Source: CAXPZW01 sp964221845
GTDB lineage: Bacteria > Bacteroidota > Bacteroidia > Flavobacteriales_D > Sanyastnellaceae
DNA: 64,000 bases
Direction of reading: 5' to 3'
Assembly (NCBI GenBank): GCA_964221845.1
Contig: CAXPZW010000025.1
Location: forward strand, 1 to 64,000
This document shows, piece after piece, positions 33,194 to 40,491 of this stretch; position 1 is the first letter of the stretch, and each line of letters opens with the position of its first letter. The position numbers and the translations under genes were made by a program. The notes under the pieces were generated by a model. The model searched no databases and was not told the DNA's origin. It saw only the letters and a list, made by a program, of their open reading frames with translations.

Positions 33194-34687
33194 ATGGAAT
33201 TGCGTCACGATGCTCCCTGGACCCTTGAGCAAGTGTCGGCCCAACTGCGCGATCCCCAACCACTGACTCTGGCGGACGCCACCGAGGCCCACATCCAACA
33301 CTGCCGCGCTTATTTGGAAGCGCGCATGGCCCGTTCTTCCGACCCCATTTACGGCATAAACACCGGCTTTGGCGACTTGCACAACAAGCAAGTGGCCGCA
33401 GAAGACATGGCCCAACTGCAAGTCAACTTGGTCCGCTCGCATGCTTGCGGCGCTGGCGAAACGGTCGACCCTGAATTGGTGCGCCTGATGTTGCTGCTCA
33501 AGGCCATCGGCCTGTGCCAAGGCCACTCGGGGGTGCAAGTGGGCACAGTCAAACAACTGTTGGCCTTCTTCAATACAGGGATTTCACCGGTAGTGTACAC
33601 ACAAGGCTCCTTGGGGGCCTCAGGCGACTTGGCTCCACTGGCACACCTGACCTTGGGCCTGATGGGCGAAGGCGAGGTGTGGTACAACGGGCGTCGCATG
33701 TCTGCCGCATCAGCCTTGGAAGCCACTGGCTTGCAACCGATTGTGCTGGGTGCCAAGGAAGGCTTGGCCCTGTTGAACGGCACCCAATTCATGAGTGCTT
33801 ACGCCACCCACATCCTGCTGCGTGCTGAGCGCCTGGCCGATTGGGCAGACGTACTCGCGGCGCTCTCTTTGGAAGCCTTCGACGGCCGTCCTGAGCCCTT
33901 CAGCGATGAAGTGCACGCTGTGCGTCCCCATGCCGGCCAACGTCACGTGGCTGCCCGCATGCGCAAACTGCTGGAAGGCAGCGCTCGTATCGCCCGTGCC
34001 AAAGCCCACGTGCAAGATCCGTACAGCTTCCGCTGCGTGCCGCAGGTGCACGGTGCCTCTCGCGATGCGCTGAGCCACGCGCGCCAAGTGGTGGAGACCG
34101 AAATCAACGCGGTGACCGACAACCCGACCATCTTCCCCGAGCAGGACCGCATCATTTCTGCCGGAAACTTCCACGGCCAACCCTTGGCTTTGGTGTTGGA
34201 TTACGCTGCCATTGCCCTGGCGGAGTTCGGAAGCATTTCGGAGCGAAGGGTGTACAAGCTGATCAGCGGGCAACGTGGATTGCCGCCGTTTTTGACCCCC
34301 AATCCAGGACTCAACTCTGGATTCATGATTCCGCAGTACACGGCTGCATCAGTGGTTTCGCGCAACAAGGGACTGTGCACACCGGCAAGTGTGGACACCA
34401 TCGACTCCTCCAATGGACAGGAGGACCACGTGAGCATGGGCGCCAACGCGGCGGTCAAATGCAAGCAGGTGCTGGACCATTTGGAGATCCTGCTGGGCAT
34501 TGAATCCGTGGCCGCCACCCAAGCCTTTGAACTGGGCGGAGCTGCTGCCACCAGCCCGGTGCTGGCCAGCGTCATGGCAGGACTCCGCAAGACCGTGCCC
34601 ACGGTGACCGATGACGTCATCCTGCAGCCTCTCATGGAGGCCGGAAAGGACTTTGTGGCCAAAACGCCCCCTCCAACACTTGGCTGA
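33194..34687 (+). CDS. hutH: Histidine ammonia-lyase
   Basis: A 497-residue cytoplasmic enzyme that removes ammonia from L-histidine to give urocanate, the first step of histidine use. The MIO electrophile forms from Ala142-Ser143-Gly144 in GSLGASGDLAP. Other family motifs are YGINTGFG (53-60), LNGTQFMSAY, DPYSFRCVPQVHGASRDAL, EINAVTDNP and SSNGQEDHVSMG. HutH rather than PAL/TAL is favoured by the overall motif set and by hutI and ftcD elsewhere in the window. The ATG at 33194 lies just before the conserved region. It follows the S41-like gene by 29 bases on the same strand. No urocanase (hutU) is visible. Confidence 0.93.
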   Translation: MELRHDAPWTLEQVSAQLRDPQPLTLADATEAHIQHCRAYLEARMARSSDPIYGINTGFGDLHNKQVAAEDMAQLQVNLVRSHACGAGETVDPELVRLMLLLKAIGLCQGHSGVQVGTVKQLLAFFNTGISPVVYTQGSLGASGDLAPLAHLTLGLMGEGEVWYNGRRMSAASALEATGLQPIVLGAKEGLALLNGTQFMSAYATHILLRAERLADWADVLAALSLEAFDGRPEPFSDEVHAVRPHAGQRHVAARMRKLLEGSARIARAKAHVQDPYSFRCVPQVHGASRDALSHARQVVETEINAVTDNPTIFPEQDRIISAGNFHGQPLALVLDYAAIALAEFGSISERRVYKLISGQRGLPPFLTPNPGLNSGFMIPQYTAASVVSRNKGLCTPASVDTIDSSNGQEDHVSMGANAAVKCKQVLDHLEILLGIESVAATQAFELGGAAATSPVLASVMAGLRKTVPTVTDDVILQPLMEAGKDFVAKTPPPTLG

Positions 34688-34826
34688 TCCGGGGATTGGT
34701 CAACCACTCACCCCAATTGCGAATCACTCATTGAGCGCTCATCAAGCGGTTGAATCGAGGTTCATTTGCGTTGCTGCACAGTGCGGCAACCAACCTTAAT
34801 CCTCTATCAACCAACCTCTTGAACTT

Positions 34827-35912
34827 ATGCGACTCAAACATTTGCTGGCTGCACTTGCCTGTGTAGTCGGAACCCTCGCCTGGGCCCAGCATGTCCCCGG
34901 CGGGATGGACATGGACGACGCTCCTGCCGAAAAAGCCGCCACCAACGGCGGACGACTGGTGTGGTCCAAAGCCCCTGAATACTTGCCCGAAGTGGCGCCT
35001 TCAGGCTTCATGGATGCCCGCAATCCCCAACACGACCCGTTCGATCTGCGTGTGACCCGCGTGGGTGACTACGGCCAACCCAACCCCGGCGAACGCTCAG
35101 CACGCGAGCAGCGCTCGATCGACGGCCGCGTGAAAGCCAACCTCGGACCTCAGCCCGATGAGCCTGCACAGCGCAGCAGCTCTTCGGCCATCCAACCGTT
35201 GACCGACACCGAAGTGCAGCGCACCTTTTGTTCGGCCTGTTTGTCGCCGCCCGACGGGTGTGCGGCGGTATCGTGGAGCGGCCACGTGGTGAGCTCCAAC
35301 AACACCCACGTGGAGTTCCACAGCGAAGACGGCACCCAGCTCTACAGCGAAACCACCGGCACCTTCTGGTCGGCCAACTCGCCTACAGGTATCGTGTACG
35401 ATCCTAAAATCCTATACAATGCTTCGCAGAACAAATTCATCCTGCTGGCGTTGCACGGCACCTCCTCTTCCCTCTCGGAACTTTACGTAGCCTTCAGCAT
35501 CACCAACAACCCGCAGGACGGGTTCTGGATCTACAAGTTCGACGCCAACCCGGGTGATTTGTCTTCGTGGTGGTTTGACTACCCCTCGATTGCGCACAGC
35601 GCCGTGGATTTCTACGTGTCGGACAACATGTTCAACAACTCGAACAACTACCAAAGCACCTCGCTGTTCCAGTACGAGATGCTCGACGGCTTTGTGGGCG
35701 GCACTATCGATGACGGCTCGTGTACTTACGACTGCTACGGCTGTACTTACGCCGATGCTGAAAACTATGACCCCACCGCTACAGTGGACGACGACTCGTG
35801 CACGTTTGCGTCCTGCAGCGACGACTGCCCAGCAGACCTGAACGGCGACGGCCAGATCGGAACGCCCGACCTGCTCGACTTGCTCGGTGCATTCGGGGTG
35901 ACGTGTCCTTAA
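34827..35912 (+). CDS. Secreted protein with one Cys-repeat unit and a dockerin-like tail
   Basis: A 361-residue protein with a signal peptide (MRLKHLLAALACVVGTLAWAQ). The middle (about 130-290) reads like one half of a beta-rich extracellular domain (VEFHSEDGTQLYSETTG, GIVYDPKILYNASQNKFILL, WWFDYPSIAHSAVDFYVSDN). That domain stops abruptly after MLDGFVGG and runs straight into TIDDGSCTYDCYGC, the end of a Cys-repeat unit, then a full unit (YADAENYDPTATVDDDSC) and an Asp-rich tail DLNGDGQIGTPDLLDLLGAF, ending in CP. The tail is the same type as in the protein at 1630. The sudden junction suggests a past in-frame deletion between repeats. The function is unknown; surface attachment is likely. 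Confidence 0.72.
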   Translation: MRLKHLLAALACVVGTLAWAQHVPGGMDMDDAPAEKAATNGGRLVWSKAPEYLPEVAPSGFMDARNPQHDPFDLRVTRVGDYGQPNPGERSAREQRSIDGRVKANLGPQPDEPAQRSSSSAIQPLTDTEVQRTFCSACLSPPDGCAAVSWSGHVVSSNNTHVEFHSEDGTQLYSETTGTFWSANSPTGIVYDPKILYNASQNKFILLALHGTSSSLSELYVAFSITNNPQDGFWIYKFDANPGDLSSWWFDYPSIAHSAVDFYVSDNMFNNSNNYQSTSLFQYEMLDGFVGGTIDDGSCTYDCYGCTYADAENYDPTATVDDDSCTFASCSDDCPADLNGDGQIGTPDLLDLLGAFGVTCP

Positions 35913-35924
35913 TTGGACCGCAAC

Positions 35925-35976
35925 GTTGACAAAACGAAAACGGCTGCCTTCGGGCGGCCGTTTTCGTTTTGTCAAC
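35925..35976 (+). terminator. Very strong 24-bp hairpin with UUCG loop
   Basis: The left arm 35925-35948 pairs with 35953-35976 over 24 bp, with only one G-U wobble, closing a cTTCGg tetraloop. The arms contain T/A-rich runs (ttttcgtttt), so it could end transcription on either strand. No T-run follows the stem; termination would rely on T within the right arm. Confidence 0.75.
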
Positions 35977-36031
35977 CGCTCATTCAAACAGCCAACCGCG
36001 CATCCAAGGCTTTCTGCTTGCTCATCCCCCT

Positions 36032-36039
36032 TACCTTTG
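36032..36039 (+). promoter_or_regulatory. -7 box (TACCTTTG) for the small lipoprotein at 36059
   Basis: A perfect TAnnTTTG match; the predicted leader to the ATG at 36059 is about 16 nt. Confidence 0.65.
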
Positions 36040-36058
36040 AACCCAGAACCTTGACCAC

Positions 36059-36499
36059 ATGAAACACCTCCCATTTGTACTGGCCCTGGCTGCCTTGACC
36101 GCCTGTGGCCACTCCGAACCTACTGCCGAAGATCCCTTGCCCCAAGCGGCCCAAGTTCCCATGTCCGAAGCAGGCACCGTGGAGCCCATCATCGTCAACG
36201 GGGTGGATTACAGCTTCCCCAAGGACACCGCTTGGTTTGCGCTGACCGCGGACCGCTGTGAATTCTACGTGCTGGTGCCGCCCGAGCGCGGCGACTACCG
36301 GGCACGCATTTTTGACACGCAAGGCCAGCTGATCAAAACCGTATACGAATCGGGATTGAAAGGCGGGGTGAACCTGATTTCGTTTGACCCGCAGGCGTTG
36401 GATCCGGGCAGCTACGAGTATGTCCTGACCAACAACATCTACGCCGACACCGTGCAGCTGTGCCGCTTTGACATCCAAGAGGTACCGGTGCTGGAGTAG
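36059..36499 (+). CDS. Small lipoprotein with a FlgD-like/Ig-like fold
   Basis: A 146-residue lipoprotein (MKHLPFVLALAALTAC). The C-terminal 100 residues have the pattern of small secreted beta-sandwiches: YSFPKDTAWFALTADR, YRARIFDTQGQLIKTV, GGVNLISFDPQALDPGSYEY. This resembles the FlgD-type Ig fold also seen in T9SS tails, but here it is on a lipoprotein. No enzymatic motif is visible. It stands alone between two strong hairpins. Confidence 0.65.
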   Translation: MKHLPFVLALAALTACGHSEPTAEDPLPQAAQVPMSEAGTVEPIIVNGVDYSFPKDTAWFALTADRCEFYVLVPPERGDYRARIFDTQGQLIKTVYESGLKGGVNLISFDPQALDPGSYEYVLTNNIYADTVQLCRFDIQEVPVLE

Positions 36500-36524
36500 G
36501 CTTCTCGCGCCACCAGAAAAATCA

Positions 36525-36553
36525 AACGCCGGCCCTCAGAGGCCGGCGTTTTT
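36525..36553 (+). terminator. Rho-independent terminator after the small lipoprotein
   Basis: A 10-bp stem aacgccggcc/ggccggcgtt (36525-36534 with 36541-36550) and a short T-run. Confidence 0.85.
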
Positions 36554-36593
36554 GCTGTTCAGAAGTGGTTGCTAAAACGCAACGGAAGAATGA

Positions 36594-37085
36594 TCAGAAG
36601 CGCTGTGCATCGTCCGATTGCCCATTGAGCAGATCGGTGAGCGCTTGGCCTTTGAGTTTGTAGTCAGACGGATCAATGCGTTCACTGGCCAACATGCGCG
36701 CGAGGTCTTCGCGGGCGCCGTTGGAGTCCCCGTTTTGGAAGCGAATGAAGCCGGTGAAATTCAAGATATCCGCGGTGTTCCACGGGTCCTCTTCGAGGGC
36801 GCGTTGGAAATCCTGCAGGGCCTCGGTCATGTAGCCGAGGTGGAACTGCGCGATGCCGCGGTAGAAGTAAAAGCCGCTCTCATTCGGATTGAGCGCGACG
36901 GCCATGTTGTATTGTTCCAAGGCCTCGTCATAGCGGGCCGCTTTGGTGTAGAGTTTTCCCAGTATGAGGTGGCTGTAGCTGCCCATCTCTTCCTGCGGCG
37001 CGTCAAAATTCGCGTCAGAACCGGAATGGGGAAAGGCGTTAAAACTGTCCAGAGTTACATCATTGGGACTGCCAAATTGCACCAA
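36594..37085 (-). CDS. TPR-repeat protein
   Basis: A protein of about 160 residues with two to three tetratricopeptide repeats (LGKLYTKAARYDEALEQYNMAVALNPN and YRGIAQFHLGYMTEALQDFQRALEEDP are consensus TPR units), so it should bind a partner protein. The start is weak: TTG 37083-37085 or GTG 37080-37082; no ATG or signal peptide precedes the repeats, and the frame stays open into the preceding gene. It may be translated by coupling to that gene (40-base gap). No partner can be named. Confidence 0.65.
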   Translation of the reverse strand: MVQFGSPNDVTLDSFNAFPHSGSDANFDAPQEEMGSYSHLILGKLYTKAARYDEALEQYNMAVALNPNESGFYFYRGIAQFHLGYMTEALQDFQRALEEDPWNTADILNFTGFIRFQNGDSNGAREDLARMLASERIDPSDYKLKGQALTDLLNGQSDDAQRF

Positions 37086-37125
37086 CCAGGCAGGTTGCGA
37101 TGTAAGGGGAACGCTGACGCTGGTG

Positions 37126-37542
37126 TCAGGTCTGGTCCAGCAACGACGATAGATCAGGACCGCCTGTACGCGCTGTTTTGGGCCAAGCGAGCCACCACAG
37201 CAGGGCGCCGATGGGGCCGTAAACCAACGCGGCCAAGAGGACGAGCTGTTCGGTATCGCCCATATACAGGCTCACGCCGGTCATGACCAGAATATCAAAG
37301 GCCGCAATGATGGCATAAGCGATCAAGCCTTGGGACCGTTTCACGTAGTCGACCTTCAACAATCGGTGCCCCACGGCGTTCCAAATCAGAAACATCACCA
37401 GCGCGGGTGCGCCGCAAATCCCAGCAACGGCCATGACCGCGAGCACGCCCTCGGGCTCGCCCAAATCAATCAGGAACGCAAACAGTGGGCTGCCGAGTAA
37501 AACGGTTGCCAGCCACAGCAATATGGGGGTGTACCAAGCCAC
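37126..37542 (-). CDS. Small four-helix membrane protein
   Basis: A 138-residue protein with about four transmembrane segments (YTPILLWLATVLLGSPLFAF, VLAVMAVAGICGAPALVMFL, IAYAIIAAFDILVMTGV, QLVLLAALVYGPIGALLWWL). I do not recognise a family. The start is GTG 37540-37542; a perfect -7 box ends 5 bases upstream, so the transcript should be leaderless. It is probably co-transcribed with the TPR gene. Confidence 0.6.
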   Translation of the reverse strand: MAWYTPILLWLATVLLGSPLFAFLIDLGEPEGVLAVMAVAGICGAPALVMFLIWNAVGHRLLKVDYVKRSQGLIAYAIIAAFDILVMTGVSLYMGDTEQLVLLAALVYGPIGALLWWLAWPKTARTGGPDLSSLLDQT

Positions 37543-37546
37543 AAAT

Positions 37547-37554
37547 CAAAACTA
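37547..37554 (-). promoter_or_regulatory. -7 box (TAGTTTTG) for the four-helix membrane protein
   Basis: A perfect TAnnTTTG match on the minus strand, ending 5 bases before the GTG at 37542; the predicted leader is about 1 nt. Confidence 0.6.
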
Positions 37555-37628
37555 AGGCAATCGCCCCACGAGCGCTGTTAAACGGTGGTAACGTGCAACG
37601 GTTGCCGCCCGCGGTGCGTCTAGCAGTC

Positions 37629-38099
37629 ATGGATCCCCGACCAAACCTCCCCAACCCGTGTCCCAATGCCTGGACGCACATGACACCCAAAGGCAACGGC
37701 CGCCAATGCCGCGGTTGCGATCAGTTGGTGGTCGACTTTACCGGCATGAGCAACGAAGCCATTCGCGACACGCTCTTGCAACACCCCAATACCTGCGGGC
37801 ACTTTACCACCGATCAATTGAGCAGTGATCCGCTCGCGTCCAAAAGCTGGGGATACCTTCTGAAGTTTGCGGCGGCGGCCGCTGTGGCCTTGCTCGGGTT
37901 CCAAATGACGCCGTTGGCCCAATCCACGGCCCCAGAGAATCCCGTCAAATACACCGAACAGGTGTGCCCTGTGGAAGACAGTCCGGGAGAAAAGCACAAA
38001 AAGCTTACGGCCAAAGAACGTCGCATGAAACGCCGTTGGCGACGCAGGGTGAAGCGCGGCGTACGCGGAAAGGTGATGATCGGGTGCCCTTCATTCTAG
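37629..38099 (+). CDS. Membrane protein with an N-terminal CxNxWxxM...CxxC domain and a very basic tail
   Basis: A 156-residue protein. The N-terminus (PCPNAWTHMTPKGNGRQC, then RGCDQLVVDFTGMSNEAI) matches a small Bacteroidota domain with the pattern CPxxW..M....xxCxxCxxxVVDF, known from the N-termini of larger membrane or carboxypeptidase-regulatory-like proteins. It may bind zinc or heme or form disulfides (inference). One transmembrane helix follows (about 77-92: FAAAAAVALLGFQMTP). The C-terminus ends in a strongly basic stretch (KERRMKRRWRRRVKRGVRGK). No function is known. ATG 37629 is the start because it begins the conserved domain. Confidence 0.6.
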   Translation: MDPRPNLPNPCPNAWTHMTPKGNGRQCRGCDQLVVDFTGMSNEAIRDTLLQHPNTCGHFTTDQLSSDPLASKSWGYLLKFAAAAAVALLGFQMTPLAQSTAPENPVKYTEQVCPVEDSPGEKHKKLTAKERRMKRRWRRRVKRGVRGKVMIGCPSF

Positions 38100-38288
38100 C
38101 CCACTACTATCAGCATTAACCCTTCTTGGAAAAGCGGCCGTCCTACGTGTAGCCGCTTACTCGCTCTCCCCTGCCGTTCCCAAGGTCGGCATCGCCGAAA
38201 AAAAGGTGGGTGCAAGAGGTAGGGTAAAGGGGCCCTTACTTCATACTGTGAATGAAACCAACCTCCTTCACAGCTCAACTGCAAGGCG

Positions 38289-38705
38289 ATGCTGAAAAAC
38301 TCCCTCTCCATCCTGACCCAAGCGCTGCTGGCAACTGCTCTGGTAGCCGCTATCCAACCCCTCACTGCCCAAGTGGGCGTACGCCACCTCGAATATGCTG
38401 ATGTCACTTCTCTGGCCAAAGGAAAGGTGAAAGACGTACATGTCTTCGAAGCCCCGGTCATGGCAACCATTCAACTGGATGCCATGACCTTACGTGTACC
38501 CGATACAGGTACTGTCCTCACGTTTGAATTTCAAACCGACTGGCGCTAAGAGGGTGAACACATGTACTCCATGGGTATGGTGGACGCCACTGGTTGGCAG
38601 TGGGTAGCCACCTTCGATACCCAAAACGGCTCACTTGTGCTGTCCGACGGGACAAAGTGGGAATACCGGTATTCGGTGGCCGCTCTCAACGGGCAGCTTC
38701 CCTAA
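38289..38705 (+). pseudogene. Small secreted protein gene interrupted by an in-frame TAA
   Basis: The ATG at 38289 starts a signal peptide (MLKNSLSILTQALLATALVA...LTAQ) and 86 codons up to a TAA at 38547-38549. The same frame continues without any other stop for 51 more codons (EGEHMYSMGMVDATGWQWV..., ending QLP) up to TAA 38703-38705, directly before a terminator. Coding character continues across the stop, so the ancestral protein was about 138 residues. The TAA is therefore a nonsense mutation, a sequencing error, or less likely a recoded codon. I do not recognise the protein; it looks secreted, with a beta-rich body. Confidence 0.65.
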
Positions 38706-38728
38706 GTAACTACTGGTAAAACAAGCAG

Positions 38729-38764
38729 GCGCCTCAGCGGAACTTTCGTTGGGGCGCTTTTTTT
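38729..38764 (+). terminator. Terminator after the interrupted gene
   Basis: An 11-bp stem (38729-38739 with 38747-38757, including two G-U pairs; outer arm gcgcc/ggcgc) followed by T7. Its position 23 bases after the second stop supports 38705 as the true end of the gene. Confidence 0.75.
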
Positions 38765-38786
38765 GTCCGCAACCCTCGGGCTTTGG

Positions 38787-38794
38787 TACCTTCG
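38787..38794 (+). promoter_or_regulatory. -7-like box (TACCTTCG) for the acyl-CoA carboxylase gene
   Basis: A TAnnTTCG variant; the predicted leader to the ATG at 38814 is about 16 nt. Confidence 0.5.
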
Positions 38795-38813
38795 CCCCAC
38801 CCAACACCCCATC

Positions 38814-40460
38814 ATGAGCTATCCTGAGCAAGACCTCACCTTCAACAAGAACGAGGACAAGATGAAGCACCTGCTCGCCGACCTGCGTCGCAAACTCGAC
38901 CAGATCTACCTCGGCGGCGGCCAGAAGAAGATTGACAAGGAACACAGCAAAGGCAAAATGACCGCCCGCGAACGGGTGGACTACCTGCTCGACACCGGCA
39001 CCGAACGCGTTGAGATTGGCGCGTTTGCCGCGGACGGCATGTACCAAGAACACGGCGGCTGTCCGGGCGCAGGCGTGGTGGTGGTGATCGGCTATGTATC
39101 CGGTCGCCAGGTGATGGTGGTGGCCAACGATGCCACGGTGAAGGCCGGAGCGTGGTTCCCGATGACCGGTAAGAAGAATTTGCGCGCCCAGGAAATCGCC
39201 ATGGAAAACAACCTGCCCATCATTTACTTGGTGGACAGCGCAGGGGTGTTCCTGCCCATGCAGGACGAGATCTTCCCCGACAAAGAACACTTTGGACGCA
39301 TCTTCCGAAACAACGCCATCATGAGCAGTCGCGGTATTCCGCAGATTTCGGCCGTGATGGGTTCGTGTGTAGCGGGTGGCGCTTACCTCCCTATCATGAG
39401 CGATGAGGCGCTGATCGTCAACAAAACCGGGACGATTTTCTTGGCAGGCAGCTACCTGGTCAAGGCCGCCATTGGCGAGGACATCGACAACGAGACCCTC
39501 GGCGGAGCAACCACCCACTCCGAAATTTCTGGCGTCACCGACTACAAAGCCGAAGACGACAAAGACGCGTTGGACACCATCAAGAAACTGGTCGATAAAA
39601 TCGGACGCACCCACGGTGATGCCGGATTTGACCGTGCCGAACCCGCTGCGCCCAAAGACCCCATCAAAGACGTCTACGGCATCCTGCCTGCCGACCGCAG
39701 CAAGCCCTACGACATGCGCGACATCATTGCGCGCATTGTGGACGACTCAGACTTTACCGAGTACAAGAAGGAATACGGCAAAACCATCCTCACCGGCTAC
39801 GCCCGCATCGATGGCTGGAGCGTGGGAATTGTGGCCAACCAACGCATGCTCATCAAGAGCAAAAAGGACGGCATGCAATTCGGCGGGGTGATTTACTCCG
39901 ACAGCGCCGACAAAGCCGCCCGCTTCATCATGAACTGTAACCAGAAGAACATTCCCTTGGTGTTCTTGCAGGACGTGACCGGATTCATGGTGGGATCGCG
40001 CAGTGAGCACGGCGGCATCATCAAAGACGGCGCAAAGCTGGTGAACGCCATGAGCAACTCGGTGGTGCCCAAATTCACCGTGGTGGTGGGCAACAGTTAC
40101 GGCGCGGGCAACTACGCCATGTGTGGCAAAGCATACGATCCGCGTTTGATTGTGGGCTGGCCTACGGCAGAGATCGCCGTGATGGGCGGTGCGCAAGCGG
40201 CCAAGGTGCTGCTGCAAATCGAGGTGGCCTCACTCAAAAAGAAGGGCGAAGAAATCACCCCCGAGAAAGAAACCGAGCTCTACAACAAAATCAAGGACCG
40301 CTACGATTCGCAGATTTCGCCGTACTACGCCGCTTCGCGCTTGTGGTTGGATGCGGTGATCGACCCTGTCGATACGCGCACCTGGATTTCCATGGGCATC
40401 GAAGCCGCCAGCAAAGCCCCGGCAGAAAAGCCATTCAATGCTGGCGTGATCCAGACCTGA
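38814..40460 (+). CDS. Acyl-CoA carboxylase beta subunit (carboxyltransferase)
   Basis: A 548-residue biotin-dependent carboxyltransferase with both crotonase-like halves. N-terminal: KGKMTARERVDYLLD, HGGCPGAGVVVVIGYV, VVANDATVKAGAWFPMTGKK and the acyl-CoA pocket YLVDSAGVFLPMQDEIFPD. C-terminal: PLVFLQDVTGFMVGSRSEHG and VVVGNSYGAGNYAMCGKAYDPR. The motif set is closest to methylcrotonyl-CoA carboxylase beta, but propionyl- or acetyl-CoA use cannot be excluded. It acts in the cytoplasm with a biotin-carrying alpha subunit that is not in the window. ATG 38814 is chosen over an upstream start because of the promoter position. Confidence 0.9.
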   Translation: MSYPEQDLTFNKNEDKMKHLLADLRRKLDQIYLGGGQKKIDKEHSKGKMTARERVDYLLDTGTERVEIGAFAADGMYQEHGGCPGAGVVVVIGYVSGRQVMVVANDATVKAGAWFPMTGKKNLRAQEIAMENNLPIIYLVDSAGVFLPMQDEIFPDKEHFGRIFRNNAIMSSRGIPQISAVMGSCVAGGAYLPIMSDEALIVNKTGTIFLAGSYLVKAAIGEDIDNETLGGATTHSEISGVTDYKAEDDKDALDTIKKLVDKIGRTHGDAGFDRAEPAAPKDPIKDVYGILPADRSKPYDMRDIIARIVDDSDFTEYKKEYGKTILTGYARIDGWSVGIVANQRMLIKSKKDGMQFGGVIYSDSADKAARFIMNCNQKNIPLVFLQDVTGFMVGSRSEHGGIIKDGAKLVNAMSNSVVPKFTVVVGNSYGAGNYAMCGKAYDPRLIVGWPTAEIAVMGGAQAAKVLLQIEVASLKKKGEEITPEKETELYNKIKDRYDSQISPYYAASRLWLDAVIDPVDTRTWISMGIEAASKAPAEKPFNAGVIQT

Positions 40461-40477
40461 TCCCCCCGGAAGCTTTG

Positions 40478-40485
40478 TACTTTCG
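40478..40485 (+). promoter_or_regulatory. -7-like box (TACTTTCG) for the mannosyltransferase-like gene
   Basis: A TAnnTTCG variant ending 7 bases before the GTG at 40492; the predicted leader is about 3 nt. Confidence 0.5.
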
Positions 40486-40491
40486 CCCCCA

